This document shows, one piece after another, positions 7,181 through 14,908 of a stretch of DNA of 35,475 nucleotides; the stretch's first letter is position 1, and each line of letters opens with the position of its first letter. Location: NCBI GenBank assembly GCA_022510705.1, contig JAFLSX010000023.1, positions 1 through 35,475 of the forward strand, given 5' to 3'. Both the position numbers and the translations under genes were made by a program. The notes below the pieces were generated by a model. That model was not told the DNA's origin, did not search any database, and worked only from the letters and a program-made list of their open reading frames with translations. Source of the DNA: Lachnospiraceae bacterium (GTDB lineage: Bacteria > Bacillota > Clostridia > Lachnospirales > Lachnospiraceae).

Positions 7181-7565
7181 CCCTGAAAAGTCTTTCAAAC
7201 AGCAGTCCTGCAAAGAACCAGCAGGGCAGATAGTCCAGCCGAATGATTTTTTTGATATGCCAGCGGGAGCGGCTGTAGTCCCAGGGACAGAGACTTTTTT
7301 TGGAAAGCAGCATGCCGCTGAAGTATTCTCCCATAAAAATGAAAAAGGCATAGGCCAGTCCTCTGACAATGGGTGGCTTGTTCTTTAACAGACGGTATAT
7401 GGGCGCTAAAAAGCTGGCACAGCCATAGATAGGAAACATCCATACAGAGGTGTTTCCTTTTAATGTGAATTTACGTTTTCTGAAAGAGTCCAAGGCTGTA
7501 AACAGGATTTCCATGCACCAGCCTAAGATGCCGCAATGGATAAAGTTATGGATGCATTTTTTCAT
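7161..7565 (-). CDS. CmpB-like membrane protein (putative ABC transporter type IV, PF06541)
   Basis: This 134-residue membrane protein is read leftward. It starts with HCGILGWCMEILFTAL and continues with SVWMFPIYGCASF, then CPWDYSRSRWHIKKIIRLDYLP and WFFAGLLFE. These blocks match the CmpB family, whose function is not settled. There are about three to four membrane segments. No good ribosome site precedes the ATG at 7565, and its 5' region lies 36 bases from the divergent folC start. It is convergent with the PH-domain gene. Confidence 0.72.
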   Translation of the reverse strand: MKKCIHNFIHCGILGWCMEILFTALDSFRKRKFTLKGNTSVWMFPIYGCASFLAPIYRLLKNKPPIVRGLAYAFFIFMGEYFSGMLLSKKSLCPWDYSRSRWHIKKIIRLDYLPCWFFAGLLFERLFRENEGRG

Positions 7566-7601
7566 AAGAAGAAGTATGTCCGGGAAAGGGAAAATTATAC
7601 C

Positions 7602-8918
7602 ATGAATTATCAGGAAACCTTAGAATATATAGAATCCCTGCGGGGAATCGGTATCGTGCCGGGACTCTCAGGCATTACCGCACTCTGCAAGGAGTTAGGC
7701 AACCCACAGGAGAGCCTTTCTTTTGTCCATATTGCGGGTACCAACGGCAAGGGTTCCGTATTGGCTTATATTTCTACCGTATTAAAATGCGCGGGATACA
7801 AAGTGGGGCGATATCTCTCTCCGGTTATAGGAGATTATCGTGAAAAAATACAGGTAAACGGCAGACCGATTTTCAAGCAGGAACTCTGTGACTGCATGGA
7901 AAGGGTGGAGGAAGCCTGCAAAAAAATGGCGGAGAAGGGCTTTAGTCACCCCACCTTGTTTGAGGTGGAAACAGCGGCAGCTTTTGTTTACTTTCAGGAG
8001 AAAGACTGCGATATCGTGGTATTGGAGACCGGTATGGGGGGCAGGGAAGACGCCACCAACCTGATTCAGAATACCAAAGTGGCTGTGCTATCTTCCATCA
8101 GCATGGACCATATGCAGTTTTTGGGGAAGAGTCTTGCGGAAATCGCATCTCATAAAGCCGGCATCATAAAGAATCACTGTTATGTTGTAAGCGCAAAACA
8201 GGAGCCCCAGGTGCTTTCGGTAATTCAGCAAAATGCACAACAACAAGGATGTCCTGTAACGGTAGCGGGAGATGCCATAAAGGTACGCTATGGTCTGGAA
8301 AAGCAGAAGTTTTCTTATGTGGACAGCCGGGGCAGGCAGTATGAAAATCTGGAAATTTCCCTGGCCGGAAAACATCAGGTGGAAAATGCGGTTTTAGCGC
8401 TGGAAGCCATAGGAAGACTGGAAGAATGCGGATTCTGTGTGGAGGAGCGCCGGCTGAGGCAGGGACTGCTTACTGCTAAGTGGCCGGGGCGCTTTGAAAT
8501 AATGGGAAAGAGACCGCTCTTTATTTTGGATGGCGCCCACAATGAGGACGCTGCTAAAAAACTTGCGGATTCCGTGCGTTTCTATTTTACAAATAAGCGA
8601 ATTATCTATATAATGGGGATGTTAAGAGATAAGGAGTACGAAAAGGTCATTGCGGAAACCTATGCCTATGCGGATCAGATTATTACGGTGACACCGCCGG
8701 ACAATCCCCGGGCGCTGCCGGCTCTTAGTTTGGCGGAGGCCGTACAAGGGTACCATCCGAGGGTAACGGCAGCGGGCAGTTTGGAGGAAGCCGTGGAGAT
8801 AGCCTATCTGTTGGCAGATAGGGAGGATGTGATTCTCTCTTTCGGCTCCTTGTCCTATTTGGGACGGCTGCAGGCAATTTTACGCAAACAGCAGAAGAAA
8901 GCCGGAAAGGAACGCTGA
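7602..8918 (+). CDS. folC: Dihydrofolate synthase / folylpolyglutamate synthase
   Basis: This 438-residue Mur-ligase-family enzyme attaches glutamate to dihydropteroate and folates using ATP. The P-loop AGTNGKGS is at 45-52, and the central [11 protein letters not shown] and [10 protein letters not shown] blocks follow. The C-terminal ligase domain contains LDGAHNEDA and GMLRDKEY. The ATG at 7602 was chosen because [13 protein letters not shown] matches the family start and GGGAAAGGG precedes it. It is the first gene of the folate operon, 19 bases before folE. Confidence 0.95.
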   Translation: MNYQETLEYIESLRGIGIVPGLSGITALCKELGNPQESLSFVHIAGTNGKGSVLAYISTVLKCAGYKVGRYLSPVIGDYREKIQVNGRPIFKQELCDCMERVEEACKKMAEKGFSHPTLFEVETAAAFVYFQEKDCDIVVLETGMGGREDATNLIQNTKVAVLSSISMDHMQFLGKSLAEIASHKAGIIKNHCYVVSAKQEPQVLSVIQQNAQQQGCPVTVAGDAIKVRYGLEKQKFSYVDSRGRQYENLEISLAGKHQVENAVLALEAIGRLEECGFCVEERRLRQGLLTAKWPGRFEIMGKRPLFILDGAHNEDAAKKLADSVRFYFTNKRIIYIMGMLRDKEYEKVIAETYAYADQIITVTPPDNPRALPALSLAEAVQGYHPRVTAAGSLEEAVEIAYLLADREDVILSFGSLSYLGRLQAILRKQQKKAGKER

Positions 8919-8937
8919 TACAGCGGGTGATGGTAAA

Positions 8938-9489
8938 GTGGATAAGGAGAAGATAGAGGCCGGTGTACGGCTGATTTTAGAAGGTATCGGAGAAGATGGG
9001 AGCAGAGAGGGCCTGTTGGAAACACCTGAGCGTGTAGCCAGAATGTACGAGGAAATATTCGGCGGCATGCAGGAGGAAGCAGGTATACATTTACAGAAAA
9101 CCTTTACGGTAGAAAACAGTGAAATGGTATTGGAAAAGAATATCTTTTTTTATTCCACCTGTGAACATCACCTGATGCCCTTTTACGGACAGGTACATAT
9201 TGCCTATATTCCGGACGGTAAGGTAGTGGGATTAAGTAAGCTGGCCCGTACCGTAGAAGTTTATGCCAGAAGACTGCAGCTGCAGGAACAGATGACCGAG
9301 CAGATAGCGGACGCGGTTATGACTCATCTGGCTCCCAAGGGTGTTATGGTTATGGTAGAGGCGGAGCATATGTGCATGACCATGCGGGGGATCAAGAAAC
9401 CCGGCAGTAAGACGGTTACACTGGCGAAGAGGGGCGCTTTTGCGGAGGCACCCAAATTGCAGGAGCAGTTTTTTCAGCTGCTGCGCTGA
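8938..9489 (+). CDS. folE: GTP cyclohydrolase I
   Basis: This 183-residue enzyme converts GTP to dihydroneopterin triphosphate, the first step of folate synthesis. Zinc ligands Cys75, His78 and Cys146 are visible in [10 protein letters not shown] and EHMCMTMRG. The start codon is GTG with a poor site overlapping the end of the upstream leader, so translation is probably coupled to folC. Length and sequence are standard for the type IA enzyme. Confidence 0.95.
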   Translation: MDKEKIEAGVRLILEGIGEDGSREGLLETPERVARMYEEIFGGMQEEAGIHLQKTFTVENSEMVLEKNIFFYSTCEHHLMPFYGQVHIAYIPDGKVVGLSKLARTVEVYARRLQLQEQMTEQIADAVMTHLAPKGVMVMVEAEHMCMTMRGIKKPGSKTVTLAKRGAFAEAPKLQEQFFQLLR

Positions 9490-9542
9490 CGGCGGCCACA
9501 GAGTGGCAAAAGAAAATGCCGCGAAAGGCTTGGGCGGAAATA

Positions 9543-10025
9543 ATGGAGAGAATTGATAAAATATTAAATCACGATTTATTTGTGCAAAATATGCGTAAAA
9601 ATGAGGCGGCAGAGGCTGACAGAGGCTTCTGCCGTCATGATATGGAACATTTGCTGGATGTGGCGCGCATTGCCTTTATATTAAATCTGGAGGAAACTCT
9701 GGGACTGCAAAAAGATGTGGTGTACGCAGCAGCGCTGCTGCATGATCTTGGCAGGCATGTGCAGTATGCGGACGGGACGCCTCATGAGCTGGCAAGTGCG
9801 GAAATTGCGCCATCCATTCTGCATGATTGTGGCTACGACAATAAAGAAACACATGTTATTATAAATGCGATCCGCTCGCACAGAACTGTCGAAATAGCAA
9901 ATGACCATGATTTGAACGGTATTCTTTATCGGGCGGACAAGGCCAGCAGAGCATGCTTTTTCTGTAAATCGGAAAAGGCATGCGATTGGAAGCAGGAGAA
10001 AAAGAATTTCACGATTTGCTATTGA
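9543..10025 (+). CDS. HD-domain phosphohydrolase in the folate operon
   Basis: This is a 160-residue HD-superfamily protein. The metal-binding pattern is His36 (in RHDMEHLLDVARI), the His67-Asp68 doublet (AALLHDLGRHVQYADGTPHE) and Asp132 (LYRADKASR). A Cys-containing tail, ACFFCKSEKACDWK, follows. The start at 9543 is chosen on family resemblance; the ATG at 9516 is possible. Such proteins are metal-dependent phosphatases or nucleotidases. It sits between folE and folP (7 bases before folP), and no Nudix-type dihydroneopterin triphosphatase is visible in the operon. I infer that it may supply that phosphatase step, but sequence alone cannot prove the substrate. Confidence 0.85.
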   Translation: MERIDKILNHDLFVQNMRKNEAAEADRGFCRHDMEHLLDVARIAFILNLEETLGLQKDVVYAAALLHDLGRHVQYADGTPHELASAEIAPSILHDCGYDNKETHVIINAIRSHRTVEIANDHDLNGILYRADKASRACFFCKSEKACDWKQEKKNFTICY

Positions 10026-10032
10026 GAAAGGT

Positions 10033-10854
10033 ATGGTAACCCGGGTGAAAATAGGCGGCAGAGAGTTTCAGATAGGAAACAAAACATATGTTATGGGAAT
10101 ATTGAACGCGACACCGGATTCCTTTTCTGATGGCGGCAGGTGGAAGGAGCCGGATAAGGCCTTGTTCCATGTGGAGAAAATGTTAAAAGACGGTATGGAT
10201 ATATTGGATATCGGAGGAGAATCCACTCGTCCCGGCTATACTATGCTTTCCGAAGAGGAAGAAATCGCACGGGTGATACCTGTCATTGAAGCAATAAAAT
10301 CCAGATTTGATATTCCCGTGTCCTTAGATACCTATAAAAGCGGTGTGGCCAAAGCCGGTTTGGAGGCGGGTATTGATCTGATCAATGATATCTGGGGATT
10401 GAAATATGATCCGAAGATGGCACAGGTGATCGGAGAAAGCGGCGTATCCTGTTGCTTGACGCACAATCGGACAGAGCCGGATTATCGGAACTTTATACAG
10501 GAAGTCATACAGGATCTGGAAGAGAGTCTGCGGCTGGCAGAGCAGGGCAAAATTGTACGGGACAGGATTATTCTGGACCCCGGTGTGGGGTTTGGAAAGA
10601 CCCATGAGCAGAATCTGCAGACAGTGAGAAACCTGGAGGCTTTTCAGAGCCTGGGCTGTCCCCTGCTTTTAGGAACCAGCAGGAAATCCCTGATCGGTCT
10701 GGCTTTGGATCTGCCTGTGGCAGAAAGGTTGGAAGGGACGCTGGTTACAACGGTGATGGCAGTGATAAAGGGCTGCTCATTTGTACGGGTGCATGATATC
10801 AAAGAGAATGTAAGAGCCATTCAAATGACGGAGGCTATTCTATATCATGAATAG
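10033..10854 (+). CDS. folP: Dihydropteroate synthase
   Basis: This 273-residue TIM-barrel enzyme joins p-aminobenzoate to the pterin diphosphate. The signature MGILNATPDSFSDGG (21-35), DIGGESTRPGYT, LDPGVGFGKT and LLLGTSRKSLIG are all present. It is the sulfonamide target. The start at 10033 has GAAAGG close upstream. It is followed after 32 bases by the folB-folK fusion. Confidence 0.96.
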   Translation: MVTRVKIGGREFQIGNKTYVMGILNATPDSFSDGGRWKEPDKALFHVEKMLKDGMDILDIGGESTRPGYTMLSEEEEIARVIPVIEAIKSRFDIPVSLDTYKSGVAKAGLEAGIDLINDIWGLKYDPKMAQVIGESGVSCCLTHNRTEPDYRNFIQEVIQDLEESLRLAEQGKIVRDRIILDPGVGFGKTHEQNLQTVRNLEAFQSLGCPLLLGTSRKSLIGLALDLPVAERLEGTLVTTVMAVIKGCSFVRVHDIKENVRAIQMTEAILYHE

Positions 10855-10886
10855 ATGCCGTTTATTTGGCAGAATGTGAGGAGTAT

Positions 10887-11711
10887 ATGGACGAGATCAG
10901 AATAGATAATCTGGAAGTTTTTGCACACCATGGCGTATTTCCGCAGGAAAAGGAGCAGGGACAGTATTTTTATGTAAATGCAGTCCTGTATACAGATCTG
11001 CACCTGGCAGGAAAGAGGGATGATCTTAATCTCTCCACACACTATGGGGATGTGAGCTTATTTATTGAAAAAAAGCTGACGGAGCATACCTATGATCTGA
11101 TTGAGGCCGCGGCGGAGAAGACGGCAGAGGCCCTGCTTCTTCACTATCCTCTGGTAAGAGAGCTGGATTTTGAACTGCGCAAGCCCCATGCGCCCATACC
11201 CATGCAGTTTGATTCGGTATCGGTGAAATTACATAGGGGCTGGCATCAGGTCTTTATTGCCTTCGGTTCCAATCGGGGAGACAGAAAAGGCTATATTGAT
11301 ACTGCCATAGCGGCCCTCAAAGCAGATATACACAATCGGGTGGAAAAAGTCAGTGCAATTCTGGAAACCAAGCCTTACGGCGGGGTAGAGCAGGAGGATT
11401 TTTTAAATGGCGTGCTGAAAATGGATACTCTCTATACGCCACACGAACTTTTGAATAGACTGCATGAATTGGAACAGGAAGCCGGGCGGGAGCGGACAAC
11501 CCGCTGGGGACCGAGAACGCTGGATTTGGACATTCTTTTTTATGATAAGCTGGTATATGAGGATAAGGATTTGATTCTGCCCCATGTGGACTTGCAGAAT
11601 CGGAATTTTGTGTTAAAACCCATGGTAGAACTGGCGCCTTGGTTCAGACATCCCCTGTTACATAAGACCATGGAGGAATTGTTGACCCTGTTGGAAGAGA
11701 AAGGTAGGTAA
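10887..11711 (+). CDS. folB-folK: Dihydroneopterin aldolase / HPPK fusion
   Basis: This 274-residue bifunctional protein has FolB at about residues 1-118 (LEVFAHHGVFPQEKEQGQ, then LRKPHAPIP) and FolK at about 120-272 (VFIAFGSNRGDR, RWGPRTLDLDILFYD). It makes hydroxymethyl-dihydropterin and then diphosphorylates it. ATG 10887 with GAGGAG upstream is preferred over the TTG at 10866. The fusion occurs in other Clostridia. It completes the pterin branch encoded here. Confidence 0.94.
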   Translation: MDEIRIDNLEVFAHHGVFPQEKEQGQYFYVNAVLYTDLHLAGKRDDLNLSTHYGDVSLFIEKKLTEHTYDLIEAAAEKTAEALLLHYPLVRELDFELRKPHAPIPMQFDSVSVKLHRGWHQVFIAFGSNRGDRKGYIDTAIAALKADIHNRVEKVSAILETKPYGGVEQEDFLNGVLKMDTLYTPHELLNRLHELEQEAGRERTTRWGPRTLDLDILFYDKLVYEDKDLILPHVDLQNRNFVLKPMVELAPWFRHPLLHKTMEELLTLLEEKGR

Positions 11712-11714
11712 GTA

Positions 11715-12566
11715 ATGATAAGTGCCGGTACTGTTATTTTCGGAGTGATCCTGCTGGGATTTATAGGCTTGTGCCTCTATAGTATGTTGATGCCCCGGTA
11801 TTATATGAAAAAGGGAAGAGTTGTGGATGCCAGGGTAGTATCCTGCATAGAGCAAATGGTTAAAATAGGCGATGAAGAGGCTGCCTATTACGCGGTAACC
11901 ATAGATTTTTACGGTTTAAACGGAGAAACCATTGTCAAGGAAATCAAGAGTGAAAAGCCCTATGAAGAAGGGGATGTCATTCGAATGCGCTATCTGGACA
12001 AGCTGGATCGATATATGCTGGACGCAGATAATATTGTAAAACAAGGAAATGTAAAAGGTCCCCTCCTCATCATTGCGGTATGCGTCCTGATATTGGCAAT
12101 GATCGTCTTTTTCGATCTGGTTTCCGATGCGGAAGGAAATTTTCCGGATTGGGTGCTTCAGGGGACAGGTTATGTGATATCCTTGATTTTTATGGGTATC
12201 GGGGTATTGGGTATTAAGCAGAAACTGCAGCTGGGCAGGGAAAAAGAAGAATGGGAAAAAGTAGAAGGCATATTGGTGGATTATACGAGGAAGAAAGATG
12301 AGGATGGTGCAGCCAGCTGTTTTCCCATCTATGAGTATACCTGGAGAGGCGAAACCGCCAGACATAAAAGTAAAGTGGGAGGTAGCGGGAAAAAATACAG
12401 AAAAATTGGGCGAAGGGTTCAGATGTTATGTAATCCTAGAACCAAAGTGGTAAAATGCAGAGAGGAAGAAGAGGACAGCAGCAGGGTTTTCTTGATATTC
12501 GGTACTATCGGGCTCTTTGTTTTCTGTATCCTGTTGGCATGTTCTCTTGGGTTCCTGCCAACATAA
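11715..12566 (+). CDS. DUF3592-like membrane protein
   Basis: This 283-residue protein has an N-terminal membrane segment (about 5-25), a soluble region, two central segments (about 115-135 and 150-168), another soluble region, and a C-terminal segment (about 260-280). Both soluble parts contain a VDARVVSC.../VEGILVDYT... strand and a basic, Gly-rich loop, which resembles the repeated DUF3592 fold. It begins 3 bases after folK and probably rides on the folate operon without a known metabolic link. Function unknown. Confidence 0.65.
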   Translation: MISAGTVIFGVILLGFIGLCLYSMLMPRYYMKKGRVVDARVVSCIEQMVKIGDEEAAYYAVTIDFYGLNGETIVKEIKSEKPYEEGDVIRMRYLDKLDRYMLDADNIVKQGNVKGPLLIIAVCVLILAMIVFFDLVSDAEGNFPDWVLQGTGYVISLIFMGIGVLGIKQKLQLGREKEEWEKVEGILVDYTRKKDEDGAASCFPIYEYTWRGETARHKSKVGGSGKKYRKIGRRVQMLCNPRTKVVKCREEEEDSSRVFLIFGTIGLFVFCILLACSLGFLPT

Positions 12567-12698
12567 ATAGTTATGTAAATTATTCAATATTTGTTAATAC
12601 AAAGATGTCGGAAAATTCAGAAAATGATAAATACAATGAAAAAATCCGTTGATATATCTGGAATTTGGAAAAATGCAAAAAATAATAACGGGTGTTTT

Positions 12699-12728
12699 AT
12701 GTCGAAATAACGAGAAATTATTCGACAT
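12699..12728. promoter_or_regulatory. Inverted pair of Spo0A (0A) box-like sites
   Basis: ATGTCGAA (12699-12706) and its exact reverse complement TTCGACAT (12721-12728) are separated by 14 bases. Each contains TGTCGAA, the core of the Spo0A binding box. The pair lies about 125 bases upstream of a gene whose product has the Spo0A DNA-binding domain, and just upstream of its possible promoters. Autoregulation or control by full-length Spo0A is likely by inference. Confidence 0.65.
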
Positions 12729-12748
12729 ATTAATGAGAATTTTTTTAT

Positions 12749-12776
12749 TTGACTGAATTTGTAGAATATTTACGAT
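12749..12776 (+). promoter_or_regulatory. Possible upstream promoter of the Spo0A-like gene
   Basis: TTGACT (12749-12754) is followed after 16 bases by TACGAT (12771-12776), a moderate sigma-A match. It lies 20 bases downstream of the 0A-box pair. Confidence 0.4.
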
Positions 12777-12785
12777 GCATATCGG

Positions 12786-12831
12786 TTGAAGTTGCAAACT
12801 CTATCGCATTATAATGAGTGCGATAGAGTTT
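12786..12831 (+). promoter_or_regulatory. Promoter whose -10 sits in the loop of a perfect 13-bp palindrome
   Basis: TTGAAG (12786-12791) and a perfect TATAAT (12810-12815) are 18 bases apart. The TATAAT is inside the 10-base loop of an exact inverted repeat with arms AAACTCTATCGCA (12796-12808) and 12819-12831. One arm fills the spacer, the other spans the transcription start. This looks like an operator that would block RNA polymerase. A terminator for the folate operon is the alternative, but only four T residues follow the base of the stem. Confidence 0.55.
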
Positions 12832-12853
12832 TGTAGATTATGGAGGTTTTTGC

Positions 12854-13375
12854 ATGGAACAGCTGAATATTATGACTACAAAAGATAACGAAAGATTGTA
12901 TAAAATAATCGGACAGCTGATGAGTTCCGACAAAGAATTTCAGATCATGATCACGGTACCCTCCGAGAAAAAAGAGAATTTGAAGAAAAACAATGTCGAA
13001 GAGGTCGTAAAAAAGGTACAGGAAAGAGATTTGGAGCAGGATGTGACGGATATGATACATGAAATCGGCGTTCCGGCGCATATTAAAGGATATCAATATC
13101 TGCGGGAATCCATTATGATGGCGGTGGAAGACAATACGATGTTAAGCTCCATTACCAAGATTCTCTATCCTACCATTGCAAAGAAGTTTCAGACTACGCC
13201 CAGTCGTGTGGAAAGAGCGATCAGACATGCTATTGAGGTCGCATGGAGCAGAGGACGGATGGAAACGCTGGATGCGCTGTTTGGATATACTATCAATACG
13301 GGTAAAGGAAAACCCACCAATTCGGAGTTCATTGCCCTGATCGCAGATAGAATCCGACTGAAATACCGAAATTAA
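12854..13375 (+). CDS. Receiver-less Spo0A C-terminal-domain transcription regulator
   Basis: This 173-residue protein has a near-perfect Spo0A DNA-binding domain at about 62-170: [40 protein letters not shown] with [10 protein letters not shown] after it, and [18 protein letters not shown]. Full Spo0A is about 260-270 residues with an N-terminal phospho-receiver. Here the first 60 residues form a short, charged, Lys/Glu-rich region with no receiver fold or acceptor Asp signature. It should bind 0A boxes without phosphorylation control, or be controlled another way. TGGAGG lies 7 bases before the ATG. It is transcribed alone, upstream of glgA with its own promoter. Confidence 0.93.
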   Translation: MEQLNIMTTKDNERLYKIIGQLMSSDKEFQIMITVPSEKKENLKKNNVEEVVKKVQERDLEQDVTDMIHEIGVPAHIKGYQYLRESIMMAVEDNTMLSSITKILYPTIAKKFQTTPSRVERAIRHAIEVAWSRGRMETLDALFGYTINTGKGKPTNSEFIALIADRIRLKYRN

Positions 13376-13378
13376 GAC

Positions 13379-13407
13379 TTTCAAATAACCCTCTCATGAT
13401 GTATAAT
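13379..13407 (+). promoter_or_regulatory. Promoter of glgA
   Basis: A perfect TATAAT (13402-13407) has a weak TTTCAA (13379-13384) 17 bases upstream. The glgA ribosome site GGGAGGAG lies about 25 bases further on. Confidence 0.5.
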
Positions 13408-13443
13408 AGAAAAAATACGAAATATTAACGGGAGGAGTTTTCC

Positions 13444-14889
13444 ATGAAGAAGGTTCTATTTGTTGCATCCGAGGGTGTGCCTTTTATCAAAACCGGAGGC
13501 CTGGCGGACGTAGTCGGTTCCCTGCCCAAATGTCTGGATAAGGAGTATTACGATGTAAGAGTCATGCTGCCGCGGTATACTTGCATGCAGCCGCATATGC
13601 AGGAGAAGCTTAGCTATGTAACCCATTTTTATATGGATTTCAACTGGAAAGAAGAGTACGTTGGTATTCTGGAAGCCGAAGTGGAAGGCATCAAGTATTA
13701 CTTTATTGACAATGAACAGTACTTCAGCGGTTTCAAACCCTATGGGGACAATGTTCTCTTCGAGATAGAGAAGTATACCTTTTTCTCCAAAGCGGCACTT
13801 TCCGCACTGCCTTTGTTGGATTTTCAGCCCGATATTGTACATTGCCATGACTGGCAGACAGGCTTAGTTCCTGTATACTTAAAAGAGCGTTTTAAAGGAA
13901 ATCCTTTCTTTTGGAATATGAAGTCCATCATGACTATCCATAACCTGAAATTCCAGGGCAGATGGGATGTAAAGACTGTTAAGGACATTACCGGCCTGCC
14001 GGATTATTATTTTACACCGGATAAGCTGGAATGCTATAAGGATGCCAATCTTTTAAAGGGTGGTCTGGTATTTGCAGATGCCATTACTACCGTAAGCGAC
14101 ACCTATGCCGAGGAAATTAAAACCGCCTTCTACGGAGAGGGATTAAACGGTCTGATGGTTGCCAGATCCCATGACCTGCGAGGTATTGTAAACGGTATCG
14201 ATTATGAGGAATTTGATCCGGCCACGGATAAACATATTCCCTTCCCCTATGATGCCGTAAACTTCCGTAAGGAAAAGGTAAAAAACAAACGCGCCCTGCA
14301 GAAAGAACTGAACCTGACCCAGGACGATAAGAAGATGATGATCGGCGTTGTATCGCGTCTGACGGACCAGAAGGGCTTTGATCTGATCGCTTATATGATG
14401 GATGAACTCTGTCAGGATGATGTGCAGATCGTCATACTGGGTACCGGTGAGGAGCGTTACGAGAATATGTTCCGTCATTTTGACTGGAAGTACGCAGATA
14501 AGGTGTCTGCCAATATTTTCTATTCGGATGACCTTTCCCATAAGATATATGCCGCCTGTGATGCATTCTTGATGCCGTCTCTGTTTGAACCCTGCGGTTT
14601 AAGCCAGCTGATGGCGCTGCGCTACGGTACCGTGCCCATCGTGCGGGAAACCGGCGGCTTAAAGGATACGGTGGAACCCTATAATGAGTATGAGAACACC
14701 GGAACAGGATTTTCTTTCGCCAACTACAATGCGCATGAAATGCTTAGAGCAATTCGATACGCAGAGCAGATATATTACGACAAGAAAAGAGAATGGAACA
14801 AGATCGTGGACCGCGGTATGGCAGCCGATTTCTCCTGGCATGTATCCGCAGGTAAATATCAGGAGATGTATGACTGGCTGATAGGTTAA
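13444..14889 (+). CDS. glgA: Glycogen synthase
   Basis: This 481-residue GT5 glycosyltransferase extends alpha-1,4-glucan from ADP-glucose. The N-terminal glucose-nucleotide motif KTGGLADVVGSLP, VHCHDWQTGLVPVYL, and the C-terminal LMPSLFEPCGLSQLMALRYGTVPIVRETGGL are all typical. GGGAGGAG sits upstream of the ATG. No other glycogen gene is in the window, so it is separated from glgC/glgB here. The MurJ-like gene starts 19 bases after it. Confidence 0.95.
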   Translation: MKKVLFVASEGVPFIKTGGLADVVGSLPKCLDKEYYDVRVMLPRYTCMQPHMQEKLSYVTHFYMDFNWKEEYVGILEAEVEGIKYYFIDNEQYFSGFKPYGDNVLFEIEKYTFFSKAALSALPLLDFQPDIVHCHDWQTGLVPVYLKERFKGNPFFWNMKSIMTIHNLKFQGRWDVKTVKDITGLPDYYFTPDKLECYKDANLLKGGLVFADAITTVSDTYAEEIKTAFYGEGLNGLMVARSHDLRGIVNGIDYEEFDPATDKHIPFPYDAVNFRKEKVKNKRALQKELNLTQDDKKMMIGVVSRLTDQKGFDLIAYMMDELCQDDVQIVILGTGEERYENMFRHFDWKYADKVSANIFYSDDLSHKIYAACDAFLMPSLFEPCGLSQLMALRYGTVPIVRETGGLKDTVEPYNEYENTGTGFSFANYNAHEMLRAIRYAEQIYYDKKREWNKIVDRGMAADFSWHVSAGKYQEMYDWLIG

Positions 14890-14908
14890 GTTCCGGACAG
14901 GTTTTAAA

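Noticed and set aside
9887..9893. TGTCGAA inside the HD gene
   Set aside because: A single 7-base match in coding DNA is expected by chance.
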